From Tetrapisispora phaffii CBS 4417 (taxonomy: Eukaryota > Ascomycota > Saccharomycetes > Saccharomycetales > Saccharomycetaceae): a stretch of 64,000 bases of DNA. Made by a program: the position numbers and the translations under genes. The notes below the pieces were generated by a model, which saw only the letters and a list, made by a program, of their open reading frames with translations, did no database searches and was not told where the DNA came from. This document shows, piece after piece, positions 1 to 9,264 of this stretch (the first letter of the stretch is position 1; each line of letters opens with the position of its first letter). Where the stretch lies: the NCBI RefSeq assembly GCF_000236905.1, contig NC_016522.1, positions 124,001 to 188,000 on the forward strand, in the 5' to 3' direction.

Positions 1-1187
1 AATGGACCATTTTTCTCTATATCAAAAAAATCATTATAAACCTTGTTTACATTTGCAAAGTCACGTATATTTGAAAGATATAATGTTGAACTTAATATCT
101 GAGATGGTTTAATATTATTTTCTATTAATATTTTATCTAAGTGTTGAAATAAACTTTTAATTTGAACTTCAATAGATGTATCTTGAGTGGTAGGTAATAT
201 ATTTGAAATGTACATCAAATTATTAACTTTATTCACTGACAAATTATAATGAAATTCCAAAGATTTTGGATCGACTTGCTCATTCCTTTTGCGTACTACT
301 TTTGTATTACAAGTTTCATTTTCTAAAGCAGTGATTAATGATTGCCATTTTTCATTTAATAGTAACGGCTGTTTGACTAAAAGAATGTTTTCTTCAAATT
401 CTTCTTTAGAAATTTCTCTTTCCACAAATTCAGTATTTAACTTGGTGCTGTAAACACCATTGTTTTTATCAGAGGTGTCCAGTTCACTGGAGATTATTTT
501 TAGATGACCTTTTTTAAAAAATGGAGCATCTAAGACCATTGTTTCAAATTCCCCACCTTCACCGCAAATGTGAACTTCGTACATTTTGTTTAATTTCATC
601 ATTATTGGATAAATAACTGGTAAAGACATATTTATATGAGTATCATTCAATCCTATAGCAGCGACTTTAATTAATCTGGCATCCATCTTTGAAGATTTTT
701 CATTCTCAGATTGTTTAGAAACTTCACACATTTCAGACATTAAATCAGATTGATCTCTCTGCCATAGGTAACTTAGTACAGTTAACCCTAACCTATTAGA
801 TACATTTTCAACTCTTGTTCGTTGGTATGATGAAAGTATAGCACCCACACTAACAGCCTCTAAATCAGGATGCTGTGTTTTAATCTTGGAAAGTAATTCA
901 AATAAATTTTCAATCTCATCATCTTTCGTAGATACGTAATTTAACTTTTGATATTTTGAAGAGTGAGGTCTAATGTAATGTTTGTATAATGGGACATCAG
1001 TTGTCTTTTCATATAGTGATACTATATCATGACCTACTGTCTGAAACATATAACTATTCAATTCCTGTTCATCTATATCAAGAGGATGTAAATTTCCCAG
1101 TGCAATCAACTCATGACCATTTTTCAAACAATGTAGAATATTGTAACAGGAATCTTTACCACCTGATACTAGTGCAACAAATTTCAT
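1..1187 (-). CDS. DPH6: Diphthine--ammonia ligase, N-terminal part (3' end outside window)
   Basis: The last step of diphthamide synthesis on elongation factor 2 is ATP-dependent amidation of diphthine, and this gene matches the enzyme. Reading leftward from an ATG at 1187, the protein begins MKFVALVSGGKDSC, the SGGKDS loop of the ATP-pyrophosphatase (adenine nucleotide alpha-hydrolase) fold. About 395 codons lie in the window. The final stretch, with residues such as STLYLSNIRDF, resembles the first of the two RidA/YjgF-like domains expected in the C-terminal half. The S. cerevisiae protein is about 685 residues, so roughly the last 40 percent is missing only because the window ends. It sits beside PUT1 as in S. 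cerevisiae (YLR143W/YLR142W). No break is seen in the visible part. Confidence 0.93.
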   Translation of the reverse strand, partial: MKFVALVSGGKDSCYNILHCLKNGHELIALGNLHPLDIDEQELNSYMFQTVGHDIVSLYEKTTDVPLYKHYIRPHSSKYQKLNYVSTKDDEIENLFELLSKIKTQHPDLEAVSVGAILSSYQRTRVENVSNRLGLTVLSYLWQRDQSDLMSEMCEVSKQSENEKSSKMDARLIKVAAIGLNDTHINMSLPVIYPIMMKLNKMYEVHICGEGGEFETMVLDAPFFKKGHLKIISSELDTSDKNNGVYSTKLNTEFVEREISKEEFEENILLVKQPLLLNEKWQSLITALENETCNTKVVRKRNEQVDPKSLEFHYNLSVNKVNNLMYISNILPTTQDTSIEVQIKSLFQHLDKILIENNIKPSQILSSTLYLSNIRDFANVNKVYNDFFDIEKNGP

Positions 1188-1544
1188 CCCAGAATACCAG
1201 CTCTTATGGAGGCGGCATAAATGGATGCAAATAATGTATAGTATTTATAACAATACAATAAGTGCTTAAAACCTCACATTCTTATAACCTTTCATCGTTA
1301 TTTAAAAAATTTGAAGATTTAGAGATGACTTAATTTTTCGCTATAGTTACATTACTTGAAATTGATTACTCAAACGTCAGTAATGTCATTTACATTATTA
1401 AAAGTTATCCTAACATGATATTATACAAGAATGAATTATAGTAAAAGAGGTAAATAGGACTTAAATTTTTATGATACATTAGTTTTTCTATGTAACTATA
1501 TATATGCAGATTCTATAAAAATTATTCAGAATGTTAACAATCAA
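1188..1544. other. Intergenic: DPH6 promoter and PUT1 3' region
   Basis: AT-rich spacer of 357 bases between two genes on the minus strand. It must hold the DPH6 promoter and the PUT1 polyadenylation signals. I see no clear binding-site consensus and no small gene. Confidence 0.6.
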
Positions 1545-3035
1545 TTAAGGTGAAAAGACCGTCTTGACAATTGCTTTAACTAGTGGCCAACCATTTTCGG
1601 TTCTAACAGCATCTCCATTTTCTTGTAATCTCCTTAGCAAATAATCCTTTGTCTCGACAGGTGGACCCCAAGGTACATATTTAATAATATTCTGGACATT
1701 GTGTTTTTTGATTAATTCATAGGTTAGCATATCGGCCATGCCTAATAATTGGCCCATTATTACATTTGTCTTTGTAAATTCATTTGTATTAGGTTTTTGT
1801 AATAATTCAGTAGCAGCTAATTGCGACTTCTGATTGTGTGAAGCAATCATCAAGTGGCCATAGGCAGAATTGGAACTATTCTTAATCATATCATCCATGA
1901 CACTTAATGTCACTCTGTCATAATTTTTATCAGTATCTGATTTTGTATCAAAGATAACATTTCTATTTGGTTCTGAGTGGATATATGCACCCCTAACTAA
2001 CTTTAGACCTAATTTATAATTTCCTTTTCTTGCCAACTCTTCTTCTTTTAAAATGTCACTAGCAGAATCTTTCAAGTATAACTGCCATGTGCCTACTACG
2101 GAAGTCAGACGATATTCAGCTTTATTATATTTTTGGAACATGATTCTTTGCAATTCATAGACACCATTTTTCTGCAAATCGTACTTTTCAGCATCGATTG
2201 TGGAGACTAAGAAAGGGGCTTTTCTTTGTGGATATAGTTTACCTAATTTTTGGTTTAACATAAATACTTCATTTGTGATGGTATCAACATTTTTTATTAA
2301 CTCCTGTCTTTTCTCTTTGTACATTGGATTATTGAAATGAAACAAAATATCATTAGAGTTTGGTACAAGGGCACTTGCTTTCAAAGCAATATACCCGGGA
2401 GCAATATCATTTATGTTCTTTCCCGACGATTTGCAGTCCTCTATTTGTTCGACAATGTTCACTTTCAACACTTCGTGAATCGATTTGATAGTTTGATCAA
2501 TAATTTTATTTACATTAATACTCGCATTCAGTCCTTCGGAGTCCTCTATTGTCAATGACAACATCATGTTTGAAATTCCTCTTTCTCTTAACTCCAGAGC
2601 AGTTTTCTTTACTTCATTGATAGTATTCCCACCTACGTATAACTTTGAAACAAAAAATTTAATAACCCACATTGGCAAATAAGGGAATATTTTGATCACT
2701 AAATTCAAAAAAGAACTTCTTGTAGTCACTAAACCGATACAGAAAAGAGAAAACAATTGTGATTTTGGTAATGTTTTTAAGTATTGCACCTGATTAGCGA
2801 TATCTGCAACATCAGTGTCATTGGGATTGGAAGATGACGTTGAGTTATCAGTGAAAGTAGAATTATGTGGATTAAAATTCATTGGGTTCAAATATGGGGT
2901 ATTTGTATTGGTATTCGTAGAGGTCTTTGAGACCAGTCTAATATGCTGTGCAATGTGTTTATAGCGGAATAATGTTCTATTAAAAGTAGCAGAAGCCGCT
3001 AGGTAATGTGGAAACGATTTTGGGATTTGGTGCAT
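1545..3035 (-). CDS. PUT1: Proline dehydrogenase (proline oxidase), mitochondrial
   Basis: This FAD enzyme of the mitochondrial inner membrane/matrix oxidises proline to pyrroline-5-carboxylate, the first step of proline use as a nitrogen source. The 496-residue protein has a basic, Ser/Thr- and aromatic-rich N-terminus suitable for mitochondrial import, then the proline dehydrogenase barrel. Visible hallmarks are KLGLKLVRGAYIHSEPNR in the barrel and YLLRRLQEN near residues 465-473, the conserved paired arginines that bind the substrate carboxylate. Length is close to S. cerevisiae Put1 (about 476). The start is the first ATG (3035), with no other candidate upstream. The long upstream region carries two CGG-N10-CCG sites and GATAAG motifs, matching induction by proline and nitrogen-catabolite control. 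Confidence 0.96.
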   Translation of the reverse strand: MHQIPKSFPHYLAASATFNRTLFRYKHIAQHIRLVSKTSTNTNTNTPYLNPMNFNPHNSTFTDNSTSSSNPNDTDVADIANQVQYLKTLPKSQLFSLFCIGLVTTRSSFLNLVIKIFPYLPMWVIKFFVSKLYVGGNTINEVKKTALELRERGISNMMLSLTIEDSEGLNASINVNKIIDQTIKSIHEVLKVNIVEQIEDCKSSGKNINDIAPGYIALKASALVPNSNDILFHFNNPMYKEKRQELIKNVDTITNEVFMLNQKLGKLYPQRKAPFLVSTIDAEKYDLQKNGVYELQRIMFQKYNKAEYRLTSVVGTWQLYLKDSASDILKEEELARKGNYKLGLKLVRGAYIHSEPNRNVIFDTKSDTDKNYDRVTLSVMDDMIKNSSNSAYGHLMIASHNQKSQLAATELLQKPNTNEFTKTNVIMGQLLGMADMLTYELIKKHNVQNIIKYVPWGPPVETKDYLLRRLQENGDAVRTENGWPLVKAIVKTVFSP

Positions 3036-3170
3036 TCAATAAGTTTACAGTGTGTGGTAGATGTTTTCAGTTTTGATCTTACTGATTTTTTGGATACGAA
3101 TATTTGAGAAGAACAAGAATGAATGAATAATGCAAACAACAAAGGAATACAAATAGACAATATGGGAGCC

Positions 3171-3178
3171 TTTTTATA
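3171..3178 (-). promoter_or_regulatory. TATA box of PUT1
   Basis: On the minus strand this reads TATAAAAA, matching TATAWAWR, about 136 bases before the PUT1 ATG. That spacing is normal for a regulated yeast promoter. Confidence 0.6.
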
Positions 3179-3274
3179 TCTTATAATTTACAATATACGA
3201 TCGACCGAAGATATAGTGAGCAGAAATTCTTATCTATATACCACTATTATTAAAACCGTTCTTGACTTCGAACT

Positions 3275-3454
3275 GATAAAGAGATGACTACCGGGAATCC
3301 ATCTCCTAAATAATGCATACATGATGACTAAGCGGATACAGAATCCGAAATGATAAGATAGATAACACAGAGATAGAAGGACATACGCACACGCAGCATA
3401 CAGGGACAGATTGGAAAAAATGATTTTAAGGAACCGGACCCCCGAACTGATAAG
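3275..3454. promoter_or_regulatory. GATA-factor sites upstream of PUT1
   Basis: GATAAG occurs at 3353-3358 and 3449-3454 and GATAAA at 3275-3280, all on the plus strand. Paired GATAA motifs are the binding sites of Gln3/Gat1 activators and Dal80/Gzf3 repressors in nitrogen-catabolite control. The words CGAACTGATAA recur around the first and last sites. Assignment to PUT1 rests on position, since RRN5 points away. Confidence 0.5.
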
Positions 3455-3498
3455 AATTGAGTAAATCGAAAATTAAAAAGATGACCTTATTTTTTGTG

Positions 3499-3514
3499 CG
3501 GGGATGGGATTCCG
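3499..3514. promoter_or_regulatory. Put3-type site (CGG-N10-CCG), distal copy 1
   Basis: CGG at 3499-3501 and CCG at 3512-3514 are separated by exactly 10 bases, the spacing recognised by the proline-responsive zinc-cluster activator Put3. The site lies about 465 bases upstream of the PUT1 start. Confidence 0.65.
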
Positions 3515-3637
3515 GAGAACGAGCTACAGACTGTCGCCAACTCTTTCCCTTTTCACATTACGAAGACAGAACTAGCAGCAGGTTGGTTGGCCAGGATGCA
3601 AAAGAGGCCGCCCGTCCCGGCGTCGATGCCCACGCAC

Positions 3638-3653
3638 CGGAAACCCATCGCCG
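3638..3653. promoter_or_regulatory. Put3-type site (CGG-N10-CCG), distal copy 2
   Basis: A second CGG (3638-3640) and CCG (3651-3653) pair with exactly 10 bases between them, about 600 bases upstream of PUT1. Two correctly spaced sites within 155 bases in front of the expected target gene support the assignment. Confidence 0.6.
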
Positions 3654-4109
3654 AATGTTAACAGATTTCACAGGAAGCAAAACAGAAGCAGTCAGTCATC
3701 CCCATCCTCTCTTTACAATGTAATGTTATTTGTCGCCCGCTGATACGTCTTTGCTGCGTTTGGTGTTTTTCGCAAATTTGCGGTCGCAAGATCTCATTCC
3801 GCGGAAGACACCTTCACCTCATGGGGGACCTACTCTGTGGCATCGATTTCTCCCTCACCGCACAATGTAATTGCCGATCACGTGAATAAATATGTTTTTA
3901 GGGGTCCCACAAACGGTAATCTGCCATTTAAAAATTACTTAACTCCTTATCTCCGGGGTGCCTGTCTCTCTCTCTCGTCCACCGGACTCCATAGCAACGG
4001 GTCTTTTCTCTATACGAGCAGCAACGGCAACCGGAACGGTATGCGCAATGTTGGTCATCGGAATGTCGCCCGCATACGGTTTTTTGTACCAGCAATTGAC
4101 TTTCTTTTT

Positions 4110-4145
4110 AATGTTATGTAATGTTATGTTGTGTAATGTTATGTA
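4110..4145. repeat. Short tandem repeat of an AATGTTATGT unit
   Basis: About three imperfect copies of AATGTTATGT lie side by side just downstream of the RRN5 stop codon. Function unknown; probably slippage-derived. Confidence 0.7.
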
Positions 4146-4268
4146 AATGCTTTGTTTTGAATTCATGTGATCGTGACACATATTTGATAGTTTTGCGTTA
4201 TTTCTGCCTTTGTATCGACGTAGTTAACATAACCATAACATACCGATATTGTTTATCCTATCGAAACT

Positions 4269-6368
4269 TTACTTTACTATCTGCTGTCTGCATCTACAGA
4301 TTGCATGATAGAAAAATTTAAGTTGATGGCTAGTGATTGGTAATGGGCAGGCAGTTGTAAACTTGTGATAACCATAGTTATCAGTGGTGGCATCATAAGC
4401 AAACTCAAGATCTTCCGTACTATTGGAATCAGTAGTTTCTTCATTTTCAGGTTCTTCTGTTGCAATTATCTCATATGGTCCAGTATTGATAATATTATTA
4501 CCATCTTGCTCGTTTCTAAATTCATCGGTGTCACTATCCTCGCTGTCGTCTGTGAAATATTGGGTGTTGTTAAGTTGTTGTGGATCTATACAAGAATAAA
4601 GATAATTTAACAGTGCCGATTGATACATCCTAGAAACAGCTTTATCTTTTTCATTAAGTACGTGGTTCTCCCAATCACACATCACATACTCTAATGGATT
4701 ATTGATTCGATCGTACTTATCATCAACAACAAAGGGCTCTTTTTTATTGCGTTTATGAATATTTTTACTTTTGCCATTCATATAACTTTCAAGATTTTTT
4801 TCATCGATCTCTTCATCAACAATCTCAAAATAAAATGCAACTTTATCATCATTTGTTTCACCGTTCTCGTCTCTGACTTCATCCTCGTTCTCTTCATTCT
4901 CCTCCTCGTCTTGATGCTCTTGAGATTCTTTATTGATTGGCACTTTACGTAGTTTCCTCTTCAAAATTCTTTTGTTCAAATTGTTTAACCCATACTCAAT
5001 GCTTCTAACATTTCTCTCTTCTCTCATTTTCATTTTTAGTTGTGTAATCTCTTGAACCGTGTTTAAAGGTATTGGTAACGGTTTAAGACTATTGTAGACC
5101 AATGATGGTAACATGGTCCTTAAAATAGAATTATGAATAAATAATTTTTTATTAGGTTCCTTCAACAACTCAATATTAAATTTGGATAATGAATTTAGGA
5201 CATTTTCACCAATTGATGTCATTTTTTTTTCTCTTTTATTGAATAACATTAACATTAAACATTTCTCAACATCTTGCTGCTCTATCACTATTGGATACTT
5301 GCCATCTTTATAAGTTACAACGACACTATCTTCATCAGCATCATCTTCATCAGTATTCTGATCTTCTGGTTCTCGTACCGATATGCTTCGTTTATCAAAT
5401 TTGAAAATAATTATGAAATATAAGAGTCTCTTGACATGATTGTAAATTATTTTTTTAAAATAATCATACATTTTTTCTGTGAATTCTAATGGTTTCGTAT
5501 TGTTGTGCTTTTGTATCAATAAATCTGTTATATCTTCATCTCCACTCCGTGAGTATATCTGTAGCCACTTTTTATTCCAATTTTCAAAGTTAATGAACTC
5601 TTCTTCATCCTCTGGTGTATTAATTTCCGATTGAATTTTATTAGTAGTGTTTCTTTCTTCTTTTACACTGCTAGCTCCCTCCTCTTCCTCCTCTTCTTCC
5701 TCTTCTTCCTCTTCTTCCTCTTCTTCGTCATCGTCATCGTCTTCTTCGTCTTCTTGATATCTTCGTTCTCGTCTAAGTTTACGTTTCGGTTTCTCCACAA
5801 ATGGATTCACAACAACTTTTTTTGCATGGCCTATTCTATCAGGTATTATACGTGTTATTCGTTCCTCTACCTTAATGTAAAATTCATCCATTTCGTATGC
5901 TATCGGGATATCTTCTCGTTTTATCAATGCAGTCTTATTTTCTTTCAACATTTCGTCAAGATTTTTTTTTAATAAATCATAATATGTCAATATTTCATAT
6001 TTAGATTTTTCAGGTAATTTATAATGCCAATCATCTAGTCTATGTATTGAATACCTTTCAAGGCAATGAAAAAATATTGTTTTCTCATAAGAGTTCCATA
6101 AAGTACCTAGTTCAATCTTTTGAGTTCGCTTATGTTTCTCTAAGATAGCCTTACGATTATTTGGTGCTTCACTATCCTTCGACTTCTTGTATACATCTTT
6201 GAAATAATCACTGTAACTGCACCCTTGCTCACTTTTAAAATGAACTCTTGATGGTCTCAATTGATCCTCAGATCGAAGTGGAGAATTGAAAAAGTCAATA
6301 GCTGAGTTGTTAAATATCTCTATGTAACTTTCAATTAATTTTTCATCCTTAACTCTAGTTTTCATCAT
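4269..6368 (-). CDS. RRN5: RNA polymerase I upstream activation factor subunit Rrn5, extended form
   Basis: Rrn5 is a subunit of UAF, the complex that marks the rDNA promoter for Pol I. The recognisable part has a SANT-like segment near residues 88-130 (LWNSYEKTIFF then ERYSIHRLDDW), followed by PIAYEM near residue 155 and a middle block with NWNKKWLQIYSRS. All match the family. The protein is 699 residues, against about 363 in S. cerevisiae. Extra length comes from an acidic run of about 16 glutamates around residues 210-230, a second acidic region, and a C-terminal extension of some 250 residues that I do not recognise. The start is the first of two adjacent ATG codons. It lies next to PUT1 as in S. 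cerevisiae. Confidence 0.88.
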   Translation of the reverse strand: MMKTRVKDEKLIESYIEIFNNSAIDFFNSPLRSEDQLRPSRVHFKSEQGCSYSDYFKDVYKKSKDSEAPNNRKAILEKHKRTQKIELGTLWNSYEKTIFFHCLERYSIHRLDDWHYKLPEKSKYEILTYYDLLKKNLDEMLKENKTALIKREDIPIAYEMDEFYIKVEERITRIIPDRIGHAKKVVVNPFVEKPKRKLRRERRYQEDEEDDDDDEEEEEEEEEEEEEEEEGASSVKEERNTTNKIQSEINTPEDEEEFINFENWNKKWLQIYSRSGDEDITDLLIQKHNNTKPLEFTEKMYDYFKKIIYNHVKRLLYFIIIFKFDKRSISVREPEDQNTDEDDADEDSVVVTYKDGKYPIVIEQQDVEKCLMLMLFNKREKKMTSIGENVLNSLSKFNIELLKEPNKKLFIHNSILRTMLPSLVYNSLKPLPIPLNTVQEITQLKMKMREERNVRSIEYGLNNLNKRILKRKLRKVPINKESQEHQDEEENEENEDEVRDENGETNDDKVAFYFEIVDEEIDEKNLESYMNGKSKNIHKRNKKEPFVVDDKYDRINNPLEYVMCDWENHVLNEKDKAVSRMYQSALLNYLYSCIDPQQLNNTQYFTDDSEDSDTDEFRNEQDGNNIINTGPYEIIATEEPENEETTDSNSTEDLEFAYDATTDNYGYHKFTTACPLPITSHQLKFFYHAICRCRQQIVK
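5678..5754 (-). repeat. Trinucleotide tract coding for the Rrn5 poly-acidic run
   Basis: TCT/TCC/TCA triplets on the plus strand encode a run of Asp then about 16 Glu in Rrn5. The tract is likely to vary in length between strains. Confidence 0.75.
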
Positions 6369-6791
6369 GCAGTAAAAAAATCTTGGTAATGCATGAAATT
6401 ACCATGTAGTATATACAATGGTTTGTTGATGACAATGATATCTCACTATTTACCTGCCAATATTAATACACAGATTTACTTAAGTATGAAGAAATATATA
6501 CATATATATAAATATATATATAAAGAGATTATTATATATTTGTTGATCTAAATTTTTATTATTGTGATGCTTTTTGAAATTTGACGCTTGCGATATCGAT
6601 TCTTGCCAAATGAAAAATTGCAAAACGTAACATGGACAACCATGTTCAGTTGCATATAAAACCATCAACTTTTATATGGAAAGATGTACTGATTTCATCT
6701 GTTTTCTTGACATAAGATCAATAGCTGCGTATGCATATTTGTGTTTCTATTAATTTGTGATTCAAGTAAGCCCGGGGGTTAGTGATGTATA
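6369..6791. other. Divergent promoter region of RRN5 and SLS1
   Basis: The 423-base spacer serves RRN5 leftward and SLS1 rightward. It contains an AT-dinucleotide-rich stretch around 6497-6532. A TGAAAAATTG word near 6611 is only partly like RRPE, and no PAC element is seen. Confidence 0.55.
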
Positions 6792-9077
6792 ATGATAATA
6801 AAAAATATTAGACGAACTTTGATTTCTAGACCTTTGATTGATAGCCAATTAAGTCTTTCAAAAAAATTATACAATAGACTGCATAATGTATGCTACTATA
6901 GCACTATAATAGATAATGAGATCTTGCAAAAGGAAGAAGGAGAGGAAAAGAATTCTGAACCCAAACAGGAAAAGGATGAGTTAGAATGGGAAGATAATGA
7001 GATCACAAGTTCATTAGAAAGGAAAGTAAGGAAACTCCAACCGAACAAAGCAAACTTTGTTGTATTAAATCCAAAACAAGCAGGTTTATTGAAACAAAGA
7101 AAAATTCCTAATTATTTCAATACTTTAAACTCAAATAGTAAAATATCCATTTTAGAGGGTGTTGACATAGATAAACCTTTTATGAGAATGAATAAAGACG
7201 ATGTAACTGATATACAATCGATCAATAATGAAACAAATCGTGAAATTGAGTCACAAACTAGAAAACTACTTGTGTTTAAAAGTAAAGTATCTGATGAACA
7301 GATATTGAAATCAATAAATTATCAAAAGCCGTATTCAAACAAAATGTCACAAAAGCGATATGATCAGATAGAACAAGTATTGGATTCCGCATACACATTG
7401 CCACAGTTGAGAGCATATACCAAGAAATACTATAATTTTGGTAATTCTAGGATAACGAAGAAGAAATTGATAAAAACGATCTTAAATGAATATTGGAAAT
7501 GTGAAATTGTTAGCTCTATTATTGAATCAGATGATCTAATTAAAGAAAAAATTATAGATATCAGCACTAGAGATATGTATTTACTTTTGTTGACAAATAA
7601 TGGTAAAATATTACAGAATTTAACTAGAATTGGAGCAATTCTAGCAGTTGCACTAGATGAAAATAAAATTATTGTAAGAGCAACCAGTCCCATTATTAAA
7701 TATTTAGAGGTTTCCTTAAATAAAATTTTATCAAACGTCAGCAACGAAATAATCCCAGTAAATGAGATTATAAAGAATCATACATCTTATGGTGCTAAAC
7801 TTATTACTTATGAAAAGACAAAAGATTTAATATCTTTGATCCAAAAGGAGACAGGATGTTTTTTTGAAAAACAATATGAGGATGCATTAGATGATAAAAG
7901 CAACGATAATACAGAAAAAAATGTAAAAGACTATTTAGTATCATCTCTTGGGCCAAAAAGAATTACTGAAGCAAAGAACTTATTGTTATGGGTCATTGAT
8001 TACAAGCCACAGTTATCAGAGTCTGTCCAAAATGTTAGTAATCCAAGTATGGTTTATAAACAATACCCATTTTCAAATTTTGAATGTCTAGATTGGATGA
8101 ATAGAAACAAAAAATGGTATAGACTACAAACTGAAACTCTTATTTTACCAAAAGGAAAAACTGAGTACTCTGAAAAAAATCATCACCCGAAACAAATACT
8201 GAGCATCAGTAATGAGAAGTTAAATGATTGTTTTAATAGCATTAAAGATAATAAAGAGAACAGTATGGGTATGGCAAATCTTGAAATACCTGACAGTAAT
8301 ATATTCAATAATATAAGTTTGACTTTAGGACATTTGTTAAGAGAAAAAAACAATGATAAAAATTATTTCTTTGAGCCTAAAGTTCCAAACATTACAAAAG
8401 AAGTGTTAAAACTTGAACTAGACCATGCAATTACTCCTTCAGATTCATTCTATAATATTGATCAACATGATTACTATGTTCAATTAAAATTTGTTCCCAA
8501 TTTGAAGGACCTTGCACAATATGTCGGTATTTCAAAATTAGACTTACCTCCTTTAGATCTATGGTTTGAGCTTGATGAGAATGATAATGCTCTGACCGAT
8601 ACTTTGCAAAGTTTTTTAAGACTAAGTGAAAAGCGATTATATTTAGAATCAAGTAACTTGCACCATGATTATAGGATAGATAATGATAGAGTTGCTTCTA
8701 TTACGAAGCAATACGATGAGAATCCTGATGGTTGGTTAAATGATCAGCCTGGTATTAAAGAATTTATAACAAATGGAAATTTATCTTTTGGTTCAAAAGG
8801 CAAACTGGTAATCCCTCAAACTCTTCCAGTTACCTTAATTGTTTCCACTGAAGACGGCATAAAAAAAGTTGATGTTAATTATGAATTCATCAGTACTAGC
8901 TATCATAGAATATTAAAACTTAGATATTTGGATAAATACCTTGTACAATTATCACATGTTAACTCTGGAACCAGAGGTGGCAGATATACCCAGGTTGATT
9001 TCATTGGTGATGGTACTGAACTAGATAATATTACCAAATTCAAGGATTTTATTGAAAATGTTTCTAAATGGTATTAA
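6792..9077 (+). CDS. SLS1: Mitochondrial inner-membrane expression factor Sls1
   Basis: Sls1 is a peripheral matrix-side inner-membrane protein that couples mitochondrial transcription by Rpo41 to membrane-bound translation. Identification is by overall sequence resemblance and by position: it is transcribed opposite to RRN5 next door, as YLR139C is to YLR141W. The 761-residue protein starts with a basic presequence-like region (IKNIRRTLISRPL). A charged linker follows, then a long soluble region with LPQLRAYTKKYYNFG near residues 198-212. No transmembrane segment is obvious. It is longer than S. cerevisiae Sls1 (about 643). The start is the first ATG in the frame, and the gene ends 187 bases from convergent ACL4. 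Confidence 0.82.
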   Translation: MIIKNIRRTLISRPLIDSQLSLSKKLYNRLHNVCYYSTIIDNEILQKEEGEEKNSEPKQEKDELEWEDNEITSSLERKVRKLQPNKANFVVLNPKQAGLLKQRKIPNYFNTLNSNSKISILEGVDIDKPFMRMNKDDVTDIQSINNETNREIESQTRKLLVFKSKVSDEQILKSINYQKPYSNKMSQKRYDQIEQVLDSAYTLPQLRAYTKKYYNFGNSRITKKKLIKTILNEYWKCEIVSSIIESDDLIKEKIIDISTRDMYLLLLTNNGKILQNLTRIGAILAVALDENKIIVRATSPIIKYLEVSLNKILSNVSNEIIPVNEIIKNHTSYGAKLITYEKTKDLISLIQKETGCFFEKQYEDALDDKSNDNTEKNVKDYLVSSLGPKRITEAKNLLLWVIDYKPQLSESVQNVSNPSMVYKQYPFSNFECLDWMNRNKKWYRLQTETLILPKGKTEYSEKNHHPKQILSISNEKLNDCFNSIKDNKENSMGMANLEIPDSNIFNNISLTLGHLLREKNNDKNYFFEPKVPNITKEVLKLELDHAITPSDSFYNIDQHDYYVQLKFVPNLKDLAQYVGISKLDLPPLDLWFELDENDNALTDTLQSFLRLSEKRLYLESSNLHHDYRIDNDRVASITKQYDENPDGWLNDQPGIKEFITNGNLSFGSKGKLVIPQTLPVTLIVSTEDGIKKVDVNYEFISTSYHRILKLRYLDKYLVQLSHVNSGTRGGRYTQVDFIGDGTELDNITKFKDFIENVSKWY

Positions 9078-9264
9078 CATAAATTGTGTATAAATAGTTA
9101 CACTCTTCAATCATGTATATAGTGGAATGAATATTTAAATTAGAAAATTAATATAAATATATTAACAATGAATTCAATTAATTTATAAACCAATTTAAAA
9201 ATCTTATTAAAGTTTAAATATATCTCTGAGAATGTGAAGGTTGCTGTATCATTTTTATATTAAC

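Larger units (their letters stand above)
3036..4268. other. Long intergenic: PUT1 promoter, RRN5 3' region
   Basis: This 1.2-kb spacer separates two minus-strand genes and is mostly PUT1 promoter. It holds a TATA-like element, three GATA motifs and two Put3-type sites, listed separately. Around 3480-3830 the sequence is clearly more GC-rich than the flanking genes and full of CGG/CCG triplets. It includes a TTCCGCGGAA palindrome at 3797-3806. A TCACGTGA E-box lies at 3878-3885 and could bind Cbf1 or another bHLH factor. The short open frames across the GC-rich part have no protein-like composition. Confidence 0.7.

Noticed and set aside
3457..3723. 88-codon frame in the PUT1 promoter
   Set aside because: It lies in the GC-rich island containing the Put3 sites, starts with a non-ATG codon and has no family resemblance.
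5631..5972. 113-codon plus-strand frame rich in Phe and Leu
   Set aside because: It is the antisense of the Rrn5 poly-glutamate tract.
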